DNA of 64,000 bases, from positions 310,001 to 374,000 of the forward strand of contig NZ_VLKN01000002.1 of NCBI RefSeq assembly GCF_007830035.1. Direction: 5' to 3'. The translations under genes and the position numbers were made by a program. The notes beneath the pieces are model-generated. The model did not search any database, was not told where the DNA came from, and saw only the letters and a list, made by a program, of their open reading frames with translations. This stretch comes from Luteimonas cucumeris (GTDB lineage Bacteria > Pseudomonadota > Gammaproteobacteria > Xanthomonadales > Xanthomonadaceae). Shown here in pieces: positions 42,311 to 51,573 of the stretch (within the stretch, counting starts at the first letter, position 1; every line of letters begins with the position of its first letter).

Positions 42311-43494
42311 CCACCGAACTCAATCCGCATGCCGCGACGCCGGCCGTCGCACCGAACAACGGCAAGCGCCGCAAGGCGCTGCTCATGCTGCTGGCCCTGG
42401 TGGTGATCGCCGCGATCGCCTGGGTCGCCTACTACCTGATGGTCGCGCGCTGGCACGAGTCCACCGACGACGCCTACGTACAGGGCAACGTGGTCAGCAT
42501 CACCCCGCAGACCGTCGGCACCGTGGTCAGCATCGGCGCCGAGGACGGCATGAAGGTCGCCGCCGGCCAGGTGCTGGTGCAGCTCGACCCGAACGACGCC
42601 AAGGTCGCCTACGAGCAGGCCGTCGCCAACCTCGCCAATACCGTGCGCCAGGTGCGCGGCCTGTACAGCGCGGTCGATGCGGGCCAGGCCGATCTCGCCG
42701 CGCGCCAGGCCTCGGTGCAGCGCGCGCGCGCCGATCTGAAGCGTCGCGAAGGGCTGGTCGCCGACGGCGCGGTTTCGGCCGAGGAACTCGCCCACGCCCG
42801 CAACGAACTCGCGGTGCTGGAAGCCGGCCTGCGCGCGACCGACGGCAACCTGTCGCGCAACCGCGCACTGGTCGACGCCACTACGGTCGCCAACCAGCCG
42901 CAGGTGCAGGCCGCCGCCGCGCAATTGCGCCAGGCCTACCTCAACCTGCAGCGCGCGGCGATCGTCGCGCCGGTCTCCGGCCACGTCGCCAAGCGCAGCG
43001 TGCAACTGGGCCAGCGCGTGCAGCCTGGCACGACGTTGATGACGATCGTGCCGCTGGAGCAGGTCTGGGTGGACGCGAACTTCAAGGAAACGCAGCTGCA
43101 CAAGATGCGACTCGGCCAGCCGGTGCAGTTGCATGCCGACCTGTACGGCGACGATGTCGTCTACGACGGAAAAATCACCAGCCTCGGCATGGGCACCGGC
43201 AGCGCGTTCGCGTTGTTGCCAGCGCAGAACGCCAGCGGCAACTGGATCAAGATCGTGCAGCGCGTACCGGTGCGGATCGAACTGGATCCGAAGCAGCTCG
43301 CATCGCATCCGCTGCGCCTGGGCCTGAGCATGAGCGCCGACGTCAGCCTGCGCGACCAGAACGGCAACGTGCTGGCCCAGGCCACTTCGCAGAAACCGGT
43401 ATTGACCACGCAGGCCTACGCCCAGCAGCTGGCCGAAGCCGATGCGCTGATCCAGCAGGTGATCGGCGACAACCTGCCGGGCAAGCACAGCTGA
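42307..43494 (+). CDS. emrA: EmrA-type membrane-fusion (periplasmic adaptor) protein
   Basis: A 395-residue HlyD/EmrA adaptor. One N-terminal membrane helix (residues about 24-44) is followed by TDDAYVQGNVVSITPQTVGTV, the EmrA biotinyl-lipoyl opening (about 52-72). A long coiled-coil hairpin follows (VANLANTVRQVRGLYSAVD to LNLQRAAIVAPVSGHV), then the beta-barrel with TTLMTIVPLEQVWVDANFKETQL. It bridges the EmrB pump and the outer-membrane channel. Translation is coupled to the channel gene. A palindromic element separates it from emrB. Confidence 0.94.
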   Translation: MTTELNPHAATPAVAPNNGKRRKALLMLLALVVIAAIAWVAYYLMVARWHESTDDAYVQGNVVSITPQTVGTVVSIGAEDGMKVAAGQVLVQLDPNDAKVAYEQAVANLANTVRQVRGLYSAVDAGQADLAARQASVQRARADLKRREGLVADGAVSAEELAHARNELAVLEAGLRATDGNLSRNRALVDATTVANQPQVQAAAAQLRQAYLNLQRAAIVAPVSGHVAKRSVQLGQRVQPGTTLMTIVPLEQVWVDANFKETQLHKMRLGQPVQLHADLYGDDVVYDGKITSLGMGTGSAFALLPAQNASGNWIKIVQRVPVRIELDPKQLASHPLRLGLSMSADVSLRDQNGNVLAQATSQKPVLTTQAYAQQLAEADALIQQVIGDNLPGKHS

Positions 43495-43563
43495 TCACGT
43501 GTGGCAGCGCCGGTGCGGTCGATACGCGCCGCGTCGCCACACGCTGTCATCCCCCAATACATC

Positions 43564-43644
43564 GTCATCCCGAACGCAGTGAGGGATCTGCTGTTGCTTT
43601 CACTGCTGCACGAAAAGCAGATCCCTCACTGCGTTCGGGATGAC
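43564..43644. repeat. Perfect 29-bp inverted repeat between emrA and emrB
   Basis: The arms 43564-43592 and 43616-43644 are exact reverse complements (GTCATCCCGAACGCAGTGAG at the outer left end) around a 23-bp loop. It would form a very stable stem in the operon mRNA. It lacks a T-run. The sequence resembles dispersed intergenic repeats known in several proteobacteria (from memory). Confidence 0.93.
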
Positions 43645-43707
43645 AGTCGATGGCTGGCTTCGCACCGGCGAAACCCCACTCCTTAAACGAATCCCACAGA
43701 ACCCGAC

Positions 43708-45273
43708 ATGTCCGCAACCGCCACCGCCGGCGCCACGCCGGTACCGCAGGCCGGCTTCCGCCCGCCCAACATCGCGCTGACCACGCTCGGCCTGGCGCTG
43801 GCGTCGTTCATGCAGGTGCTGGACCTGACCATCGCCAACGTCTCGCTGCCGACCATCTCCGGCAACCTCGGCGGCAGCGCCAACCAGGCGACCTGGGTGA
43901 TCACGTCGTTCGCGGTCAGCAACGCCATCGCGTTGCCGCTGACCGGCTGGCTGACGCGCCATTTCGGCGAGCGCAAACTGTTCGTCTGGGCGACGTTCCT
44001 GTTCGTGATCGCGTCCCTGCTGTGCGGCCTCGCCGGCAGCATGGGTCAGCTGGTGACCGCGCGCGCCTTGCAGGGTTTCGTCGCCGGCCCGATGTATCCG
44101 ATCACCCAGGCGCTGCTGATCTCGATCTATCCGCCGCACAAGCGCGGACAGGCGATCGCGCTGCTGGCGATGGTGACCGTGGTCGCGCCGATCGCAGGCC
44201 CGATCCTCGGCGGCTGGATCACCGACAACTACAGCTGGGAATGGATCTTCTTCATCAATGTGCCGATCGGCATCTTCGCCAGCCTGGTGGTCGGCAGCCA
44301 GTTGCGCGGACGACCGGAACGGCTGGAAAAGCCGAAGATGGACTACGTCGGCCTGGTCACGCTGGTGATCGGCGTCGGTGCGCTGCAGACATTGCTCGAC
44401 CTGGGCAACGACCACGACTGGTTCCGCTCCAACCTGATCGTGATCCTGTCGATCGTCTCGGCGATCGCGCTGACCGTGTTCGTGATCTGGGAACTGACGG
44501 ACAAGGATCCGATCGTCGACCTGCGCCTGTTCCGGCATCGCAACTTCAGCGCCGGCACCGCGGCGATGGTGATCGCCTACGCCGCGTTCTTCAGCGTCGG
44601 CATCCTGGTGCCGCTGTGGCTGCAGCGCAACCTCGGTTTCACCCCGATCTGGGCAGGATTCGCGACCGCACCGATCGGCATCCTGCCGGTATTGCTGACC
44701 CCGTTCGTCGGCAAATATGCGCACAAGTTCGACCTGCGCTGGCTGGCGACGATCGCTTTCATCGCGATGTCGATGACCAGCTTCGCCCGCGCCGGCTTCA
44801 ACCTCGATGTCGACTTCCGCCACATCGCGATGGTGCAGCTGTTCCAGGGTTTCGGCGTGGCGCTGTTCTTCATGCCGGTGCTGCAGATCCTGCTGTCCGA
44901 CCTGCAACCACACGAGATCGCAGCCGGCTCGGGCCTGGCGACGTTCATGCGCACGCTCGGCGGCAGCTTCGCCGCATCGCTCACCACCTACGCCTGGACC
45001 GAACGCGGCGCCGTGCACCATGCGCACCTCACCGAGAAGATATCCACCTATGACCCGGGCACGATCGAGAAACTCACGCTGATGGGCGGCGGCGATCTGC
45101 AGAAGGGTGCGGCGATGATGGAACAGATGATCTCCAACCAGGCCGCGCAGATCGGCTTCAACGAGATCTTCCACCTGCTCGGCATCGTGTTCCTGGTGGT
45201 GATCCTGTTCGTGTGGATCGCAAAGCCGCCGTTCGGGGCGAAGGTGGGGCCGTCGGCAGCTGGTGGGCATTGA
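43708..45273 (+). CDS. emrB: EmrB/QacA (DHA2) multidrug efflux MFS transporter
   Basis: A 521-residue proton-driven exporter with 14 predicted helices. SFMQVLDLTIANVSLPTI near residue 40 is the DHA2 helix-1 signature (motif D1, LD.TIVNVALP type). LTGWLTRHFGERKLF is MFS motif A. VTVVAPIAGPILGGWITDNYSWEWIFFINVPIG spans motif C and the DHA2 helix-6 start (residues 150-185). With emrA and the NodT channel it forms a tripartite pump for lipophilic or acidic drugs across both membranes. It is the last gene of the MarR-controlled operon, with 213 bp (including the palindrome) before it. Confidence 0.95.
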   Translation: MSATATAGATPVPQAGFRPPNIALTTLGLALASFMQVLDLTIANVSLPTISGNLGGSANQATWVITSFAVSNAIALPLTGWLTRHFGERKLFVWATFLFVIASLLCGLAGSMGQLVTARALQGFVAGPMYPITQALLISIYPPHKRGQAIALLAMVTVVAPIAGPILGGWITDNYSWEWIFFINVPIGIFASLVVGSQLRGRPERLEKPKMDYVGLVTLVIGVGALQTLLDLGNDHDWFRSNLIVILSIVSAIALTVFVIWELTDKDPIVDLRLFRHRNFSAGTAAMVIAYAAFFSVGILVPLWLQRNLGFTPIWAGFATAPIGILPVLLTPFVGKYAHKFDLRWLATIAFIAMSMTSFARAGFNLDVDFRHIAMVQLFQGFGVALFFMPVLQILLSDLQPHEIAAGSGLATFMRTLGGSFAASLTTYAWTERGAVHHAHLTEKISTYDPGTIEKLTLMGGGDLQKGAAMMEQMISNQAAQIGFNEIFHLLGIVFLVVILFVWIAKPPFGAKVGPSAAGGH

Positions 45274-45455
45274 TCCGAAGTACAGCTGCCTCTTGCTTAC
45301 TCTCCATATCGCGGATAACCGCCACAACGATGAATAACCAAGCGATCCGATACTGCTGGCTGGTTTGTCTGGCTAAATGAGACAGCGCTCACAAACAAAG
45401 GGCAGGCGCTGGATGTATAGCTGCGGAGCCCATTTGGGCATAAGGAGAAAGACCG

Positions 45456-45650
45456 ATGTCCATCAAGACCAGCAAACTCACGGCAGTTTGTGTCTTTTGT
45501 TTCGGCATTGCGACTTCGCTTGGAGCTTATGCGTATACATGCTCCCAGCAGTGTTTCATCAATTATGAAAACTGTTTGGGAAGCGGCAATCTTCCACAGT
45601 ACAAGTGTCAGCAGATCTATGAAACTTGCATGCGACAATGTAATCCCTGA
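45456..45650 (+). CDS. Small secreted protein with mirror-symmetric cysteines (unknown function)
   Basis: A 64-residue protein with a good ribosome site (AAGGAG, 8-10 bases upstream). Residues 1-26 are a signal peptide (AVCVFCFGIATSLGAYA). The mature 38 residues have six cysteines spaced C-x3-C-x6-C-x10-C-x6-C-x3-C, a pattern that reads the same from both ends, which suggests two antiparallel helices joined by three disulfides. AT-richer codons than its neighbours hint at acquisition. A terminator-like hairpin follows at 45669. No family is recognised and no partner gene is adjacent. Confidence 0.78.
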   Translation: MSIKTSKLTAVCVFCFGIATSLGAYAYTCSQQCFINYENCLGSGNLPQYKCQQIYETCMRQCNP

Positions 45651-45668
45651 CTTCTGTTGAACCTCCAG

Positions 45669-45697
45669 CCGAGGGGGCTCATAGCCCCTTCGGTCTT
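45669..45697 (+). terminator. Terminator-like hairpin after the small cysteine-rich gene
   Basis: CCGAGGGGGCT pairs with AGCCCCTTCGG (one mismatch) around a CAT loop, followed by a weak T tail. It begins 19 bases after the stop of the 64-residue gene. Confidence 0.65.
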
Positions 45698-45778
45698 ACT
45701 TAAATTGGGTTCTTTCATCAGAGTAGTGCGACACGCTCAATTGGAATGCAACTGCCGCGTGGGCTTCTCAAACCATGC

Positions 45779-45807
45779 GGGCGCAATGCGCTTCGCTTAT
45801 TGCGCCC
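45779..45807. repeat. GGGCGCAAT palindrome next to the radA stop
   Basis: Nine-base arms GGGCGCAAT and ATTGCGCCC flank an 11-base loop (GCGCTTCGCTT), six bases beyond the radA stop codon. No T-run is present on either side. Its form is that of a dispersed intergenic palindrome; it could still slow transcription of radA mRNA. Confidence 0.7.
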
Positions 45808-45812
45808 TACGA

Positions 45813-47204
<1,392 letters not shown>

Positions 47205-47281
47205 GGGTTCGCTCGTCGGTGATATGCCGTTACTGTAGCGGCCGGGTGTCTCCTTTCGCGAGACGCAGGGGCATCGATCTG

Positions 47282-48598
47282 CTATGGGCGATCCACGGCG
47301 ATGCGGATGACCAGTCCGGCACGATCATCGGTGGTCCAGATCGCGCCATCTCGCGCCACCGCCAGGCCGACAGGCGAACCTTGCGGCCGCTTTCCTGCGA
47401 CCCTATCCCAGCCCGGAGTCAGGATCTGTGCATTCGACGCCGGACCGATGCCGTACGCTCGAGGGCGGCCACCGTAAACCGGATAGCGCGCGCCCTTTTC
47501 GGCGATGGGCACGCCACTCGCATCGGTGGCGAAGGCGGCGATGCGACCGCCGATCGAACGGTAGCCATGCCAGGTCATCAACAGCTTGCCTTCGAGTCGG
47601 GGAAACATGGTTCCGTCGTACCACAGCATGTCCAGCGGCGCCGCATGCGGCGGCAACAGCAGCGCGGGCGACGCGTGTGCGTCCGAACCGCAGGCCATGG
47701 CGCGCGCCGATTTCCAGCCGGGCGTGGCCGCGGCGACGTCGGCGCAATAAGGCCAGCCGTAATGCCTGCCCGCTTCGATGACGTTGATCTCGTCGAACGG
47801 TAACCAGCGGGCACTGAAGTCGTAGCTGTTTTCACCCTGCAGCATGGTCCCCGACCGATGCACAGCCATGGCCACCGAATTGCGCAGGCCTTTGGCATGC
47901 ACGGTGTAGTCCGCGCTCCAGCGGCCCGGTCCGAGCACGGCGTAGCGGCGGATGCTCGCCGCGTGGTCGCCTCCGTCGGCTTCGGGACAGGTTTTGCCAA
48001 GTGGCTCGCCGGCCTTGTCCAGGCACTGGTCGGACGGCGCGCCGATGTTGACCAGCAAGGCACCGTCAGGCGCGAACACGAATTTGGACAGCGGATGCCG
48101 GTTTTCGTGCAGGCGGTTGTCTGGCAACCCGGCGACCACAGTTTCGACCGTCCTTGCCGGATCGGATGCATGCGGATCGAAGCGGAAGATGCGACTCATC
48201 TCGCCGACGTAGACGAGGCCGTCCGGGCCGTTCGCCAAGGCATGTGGCAAGTTCAGCCCACCGAGCAAACGGGTCAGTCCGGCCGGCTCGCCTGGGCGGC
48301 TTCGCAGTTTCCACACTGCGCCGCGAGTCGTGCCCCAACCGCCCAGGTCGGTGAGCAGCCAGGTTGCATCGTCCAACTGCAGCAGCGAACGCGGCAACAG
48401 CAACTCCCGTCGCTTGTCACCTGCGGTCGGGCCTATCACCAGTCCAGCGCAGAAACCCTCCGCCATCCCGATGTCCAGGCGCGGATAGCCATCACAGGTA
48501 CCCACTGGCTCGGCGTAGGCCTGCCGCTGTTCCGCCGCCGCAATCGGAATTGCGGCGAGTACGGCCATGGCCACGACGACGCTTGGCATTGCCGGCAC
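47282..48598 (-). CDS. Periplasmic sorbosone-dehydrogenase-like (PQQ-dependent glucose/sorbosone DH fold) protein
   Basis: A 438-residue exported protein with a signal peptide (VVVAMAVLAAIPIAAA). The beta-propeller features of the GSDH/sorbosone dehydrogenase family are visible: LPHALANGPDGLVYVGE, HPLSKFVFAPDGALLVNIG, KGLRNSVAMAVHRSG, FDEINVIEAGRHYGWPYC, and GSPVGLAVARDGAIWTTDDRAG near the end. Members oxidise sugars or aldoses in the periplasm with PQQ or another cofactor. Five or more cysteines in the mature part suggest disulfides. The natural substrate is unknown. It is the last host gene before the prophage boundary. Confidence 0.82.
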   Translation of the reverse strand: MPAMPSVVVAMAVLAAIPIAAAEQRQAYAEPVGTCDGYPRLDIGMAEGFCAGLVIGPTAGDKRRELLLPRSLLQLDDATWLLTDLGGWGTTRGAVWKLRSRPGEPAGLTRLLGGLNLPHALANGPDGLVYVGEMSRIFRFDPHASDPARTVETVVAGLPDNRLHENRHPLSKFVFAPDGALLVNIGAPSDQCLDKAGEPLGKTCPEADGGDHAASIRRYAVLGPGRWSADYTVHAKGLRNSVAMAVHRSGTMLQGENSYDFSARWLPFDEINVIEAGRHYGWPYCADVAAATPGWKSARAMACGSDAHASPALLLPPHAAPLDMLWYDGTMFPRLEGKLLMTWHGYRSIGGRIAAFATDASGVPIAEKGARYPVYGGRPRAYGIGPASNAQILTPGWDRVAGKRPQGSPVGLAVARDGAIWTTDDRAGLVIRIAVDRP

Positions 48599-48660
48599 GA
48601 ATCACTCCCTGATCTTCGAAGGATCAGCCGCATCGTAGAGCGCGCAACAAATCCGGGCAA

Positions 48661-48684
48661 AAAAAAGCCCCGCACCTGCGGAGC
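48661..48684 (-). terminator. Terminator-like hairpin beside the prophage attachment site
   Basis: On the minus strand GCTCCGCA pairs with TGCGGGGC (one mismatch) and a run of T follows (an A-run of eight on the + strand, 48659-48666). It stands directly downstream of the tRNA-end fragment, as the original tRNA terminator would. Confidence 0.65.
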
Positions 48685-48692
48685 TTCGAAGC

Positions 48693-48712
48693 TGGTGCCG
48701 GAAATAGGAATC
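48693..48712 (-). other. Phage attachment site: copy of a tRNA 3' end
   Basis: TGGTGCCGGAAATAGGAATC, read on the minus strand, ends in TTCCGGC-A-CCA, preceded by CCTAT: acceptor 3' strand, discriminator, CCA and T-stem 3' strand of a tRNA. The T-loop and the rest of the tRNA are missing, since the next bases do not continue the pattern. Such a 3' remnant next to phage genes marks one end of an integrated element; the intact tRNA gene should lie at the other end, beyond 64000. A direct-repeat-like GTGGGGAATTTCTGC at about 48749 may be an integrase arm site. Confidence 0.7.
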
Positions 48713-48835
48713 TCAAACGGCTCTAGACCGCCATTCTCGGCAATTTGTGGGGAATTTCTGCTAAGTGCGCCGCCAAGTCTGTGTCCGCAGGTAGGCCGCT
48801 CACGCCCTGAGACGCCCCCGCGCTACCCTCCCGGC

Positions 48836-49114
48836 ATGTACCCGGTCGACCTCAAACACTACGCCCTGCGGCTGGCCGCGTGGCGCCAATCCGAGCCCTC
48901 CCAGCGCCGCATCGTCCGCTCCCGCCACCGCGGCCGGCCCTGCGTCGAGCATTGGTCCTACGGCGTGCTACGCGCCCGCTGCGTGGACGTGGGCGGCGGC
49001 ATGCGGGAGCTATGGGCCGACAAGGGCATCCCGGTCCGGCGGTACGACCAGGGGCGCATCGCGTTCAAGACGTGGGACGAGGCGGATCGGGTGTTTGGGG
49101 TCAGCCGAACATGA
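48836..49114 (+). CDS. Small protein of unknown function between attachment site and tailspike
   Basis: A 92-residue basic protein starting MYPVDLKHYALRLAAWRQSEPSQRR. It is convergent with the tailspike gene and overlaps its end by 14 bases. No Shine-Dalgarno sequence precedes the ATG, but coding-like residue use (many Trp, Tyr and His, IPVRRYDQGRIAFKTWDEADRVFG at the end, residues 65-88) supports a real gene. Its position at the very end of the prophage is typical of cargo genes. I recognise no domain. Confidence 0.5.
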   Translation: MYPVDLKHYALRLAAWRQSEPSQRRIVRSRHRGRPCVEHWSYGVLRARCVDVGGGMRELWADKGIPVRRYDQGRIAFKTWDEADRVFGVSRT

Positions 49115-51209
49115 AAACCGTGAACGAGCGCGCGACGCCCGAGTTGTTTTTGATCCACACGCTGTCGCCGCCCGTGGTGCCGCCGCCCCAGATGCGATAC
49201 GTGCCGCTGCCCGGATCAGCGGTCGTGCCCGCTACCCAAGTCGTGCCGGTAATGGCGATGGGGATGAGCGAATTGTGATCGACCGCGAACAGCGCCTGAT
49301 CCTCGGCAGCATTGCTGTGCGTCACGATCAGGATGAATCCGCAGTTGCCCACGAGCGACGAGCGCGGCATTTGAACGGACGCGCCATTGGCCAGCGACAC
49401 CCAGCGCGGCCGCATGGTCCCGGAGGTCGCGTCGTTGTTTCCGCCGATGGCATCCACGCGCAGCATAGCCGGCTGGTTTAGCTCGCCGGAACTCATGCCT
49501 GCGCCATCGGTCCAGCCAAAGCAGCCATTGGCGGAAATTTTCAGGAGGGTGGACGACGCGGAGTCCTTGATGAAGAAGGGAACCGCCGCCCCGAGATTGA
49601 CGCAGGAGTCCGCGTAGAACTGGTTGTTTACAACCATGGCGACGCCACGCACGCATGACGCAAAGCAGGTGGTCGGGGCGCAAAGCACGTTCTTCACGAT
49701 CACCATGGCGTCATCCGGGCTGGAAATCCGCCAAGTCACCGCCTTGTCGATCAGGCCGCGAATATCGACGGTGTCGATGAACACGCGCTGCCCGGTATCC
49801 TCGTCTCCGGTGATGATGATGCCGACCGGCAATGTCACTGCGCCATGATTGACGACACGGATGTTCTTGGCCGTGCACGCCGGAACTACCTTCCCTACTA
49901 TCGAGGTATCGGTGAACTGCACGATTGCCGACGGCACGTGCGCGTCATAAAGGCAGTCCACGCCATCGACCGAACCGCCGCCGACCTGCATGTCGATATC
50001 CGCCTGTGACCCGACGCCGCCCGTAGGTGGGTCGTTGCGCACGATGCCGATGTTCGATACCTGCGCGTAGTTGGCCTGCACCTTGATCGAGCGATTCCGG
50101 CAGTTCTTGTACTGACCGCCGCGCACGCTAACGAACGACTCGTTCGGGTACAGGTGCGAGACGCTGTCGCCGGCATCGAACAGCCGCAGCCCGTCCTGAT
50201 CCGAAAGGTAAGCAGGGTCTTCACTGGAAATATTCTCCACCGTGGCATCGACGATGGAGCAGTAGCGGAAGGCGCGCGCCCCCTGGTTGGCGACAGTGAT
50301 GCCGAAAGCGCCGAACACGCCAATCGACCCGGCACCAGCGGCGAGGATGCTGTTCTTGGCCGTCGGGCGCGTGAGGGTGACCCGGTTCCATGCGCCACGG
50401 ATGAACACACCGTCAGCCGATTGTGCAAACGTCGCGTCCTTGCGGTACATATTGGTCACGGTCAGGTCGGTGATCGTCGCATCCTGATAGTGCGACGGAG
50501 ACGAGCCGTCGGCCGTGTTGCCGATCCACAAGGCGTTGTTCGCCAGCATGTTGGCGTCGATGGTGAGCGGACCTTCGATCACCACCGGGCAACCGACAGC
50601 GGTATTCAGGTCAAACACCCGTGCCACGTGCGTGCCGCCATACTTGATCGTGGCGCCCGTCGCGATCCAGCGCAGGCCGATGCCGGCAAGATCAAGAGAC
50701 AGGGTCGAGGTCACAAGATAGACCTTGGACAGGTCGCCCCAGTCAATTGTCCGGCTCTGTGCGACCGCAGCATTCAGCGTGGTCTGCACGGCCAAGGTAT
50801 CGTCCGCCACGCCGTCACCTACCGCGCCGAAGTCGGTCGGATAGAGAGGCGAGTCAAGCAGTCGAGCTTGCAAGGTGCGAATGACCGCGCCGCTGCCGGA
50901 CTGCGTGAATGCCACTGCGCTGGCGTCGCCTGCGCTGGCGCTTACGTCCTCGCGAGTCCAGACCGGAACGTCTGCGGCGGTGTGCAGCACGTAATCGTAG
51001 ATCACCTCCGGGTTCAGGTAGATGATCGCCTCGCCACGCGCATCCAAGATGATCGGGTTGGTGTTAGATACCGTTCCGGCGCGGTTGGTGTAGGTCGCCT
51101 GCGGAGTGAGCGTGTTGGCGGCGTAGGTGTAAAGCTTGAAGCCGCTGGCCGGATTGCCGGCGTTGTCAAAGAACTGCTGCTTCGCGCTGGGCGAGAGTAG
51201 GGCTGCCAT
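49101..51209 (-). CDS. Phage tailspike with pectate-lyase-type beta-helix
   Basis: A 702-residue protein. Residues 1-100 (MAALLSPSAKQQFFDNAGNP, LYTYAANTLTPQATYTNRAG, ARGEAIIYLNPEVIYDYVL) are a virion-attachment domain common to many tailspikes and fibres. At about residue 118 YPTDFGAVGDGVADDTLAVQ begins the pectate-lyase-3/GH28-like right-handed beta-helix. Such spikes bind and usually cleave surface polysaccharide. The C-terminal 150 residues are beta-rich without a known motif. It has its own terminator-separated start, 185 bp after the ejection protein gene. Target glycan is unknown. Confidence 0.88.
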   Translation of the reverse strand: MAALLSPSAKQQFFDNAGNPASGFKLYTYAANTLTPQATYTNRAGTVSNTNPIILDARGEAIIYLNPEVIYDYVLHTAADVPVWTREDVSASAGDASAVAFTQSGSGAVIRTLQARLLDSPLYPTDFGAVGDGVADDTLAVQTTLNAAVAQSRTIDWGDLSKVYLVTSTLSLDLAGIGLRWIATGATIKYGGTHVARVFDLNTAVGCPVVIEGPLTIDANMLANNALWIGNTADGSSPSHYQDATITDLTVTNMYRKDATFAQSADGVFIRGAWNRVTLTRPTAKNSILAAGAGSIGVFGAFGITVANQGARAFRYCSIVDATVENISSEDPAYLSDQDGLRLFDAGDSVSHLYPNESFVSVRGGQYKNCRNRSIKVQANYAQVSNIGIVRNDPPTGGVGSQADIDMQVGGGSVDGVDCLYDAHVPSAIVQFTDTSIVGKVVPACTAKNIRVVNHGAVTLPVGIIITGDEDTGQRVFIDTVDIRGLIDKAVTWRISSPDDAMVIVKNVLCAPTTCFASCVRGVAMVVNNQFYADSCVNLGAAVPFFIKDSASSTLLKISANGCFGWTDGAGMSSGELNQPAMLRVDAIGGNNDATSGTMRPRWVSLANGASVQMPRSSLVGNCGFILIVTHSNAAEDQALFAVDHNSLIPIAITGTTWVAGTTADPGSGTYRIWGGGTTGGDSVWIKNNSGVARSFTVFMFG

Positions 51210-51227
51210 CCGTGGCTTGCTCCAATG

Positions 51228-51248
51228 AAAAAGGCCCCGAGGGGCCTT
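51228..51248 (-). terminator. Terminator between ejection genes and tailspike
   Basis: A perfect 8-bp stem AAGGCCCC/GGGGCCTT with a 2-base loop is followed on the minus strand by TTTTTCATT. It ends the long late transcript before the tailspike start at 51209, so the tailspike likely depends on read-through or a promoter close to its start. Confidence 0.85.
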
Positions 51249-51300
51249 GTGTTAGGATGATCCGGCCCCAGTCCTTGGGGTGGGTCTAGGTGGGGTCGTT

Positions 51301-51573
51301 ATGCAGTGGGAAACCGGGGTAGCGATATTCCTGACGCCTCTGGCGGCTGATCTTCTGAACCGCTGGAAAGAGCGTAAGGCGCCTTTCGATGGCTCATGGA
51401 CGGTTGCGCGGGTCGTTACGATGCTGATCGGATACGACGGGCCCAAGCGCGGCAGCGGGACGAGCGTAGGGGGCCAAAGCCTGCGCGCCCTGCCCCCGCC
51501 CACTACGGAGCATGAGGTCAGCGAGACGGGGGCTGTTGGCGACCCGCCCGAGCGTGGCGCCGGCCGCAGCTGA
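51301..51573 (+). CDS. Possible small antisense phage ORF (weak)
   Basis: A 90-residue frame on the + strand with AGGTGG seven bases before the ATG. The first 30 residues (MQWETGVAIFLTPLAADLLN, then RWKERKAPF) look protein-like, with one hydrophobic stretch. From 51394 on it runs antisense to the end of the ejection-protein gene and becomes low-complexity. It may be a short real gene, but the overlap makes this doubtful. Confidence 0.3.
   Translation: MQWETGVAIFLTPLAADLLNRWKERKAPFDGSWTVARVVTMLIGYDGPKRGSGTSVGGQSLRALPPPTTEHEVSETGAVGDPPERGAGRS

Noticed and set aside
48693-48720. A tRNA gene at the prophage edge
   Set aside because: Only the 3' acceptor end is present; no T-loop, anticodon arm or D-arm follows, so it is an attachment-site fragment.
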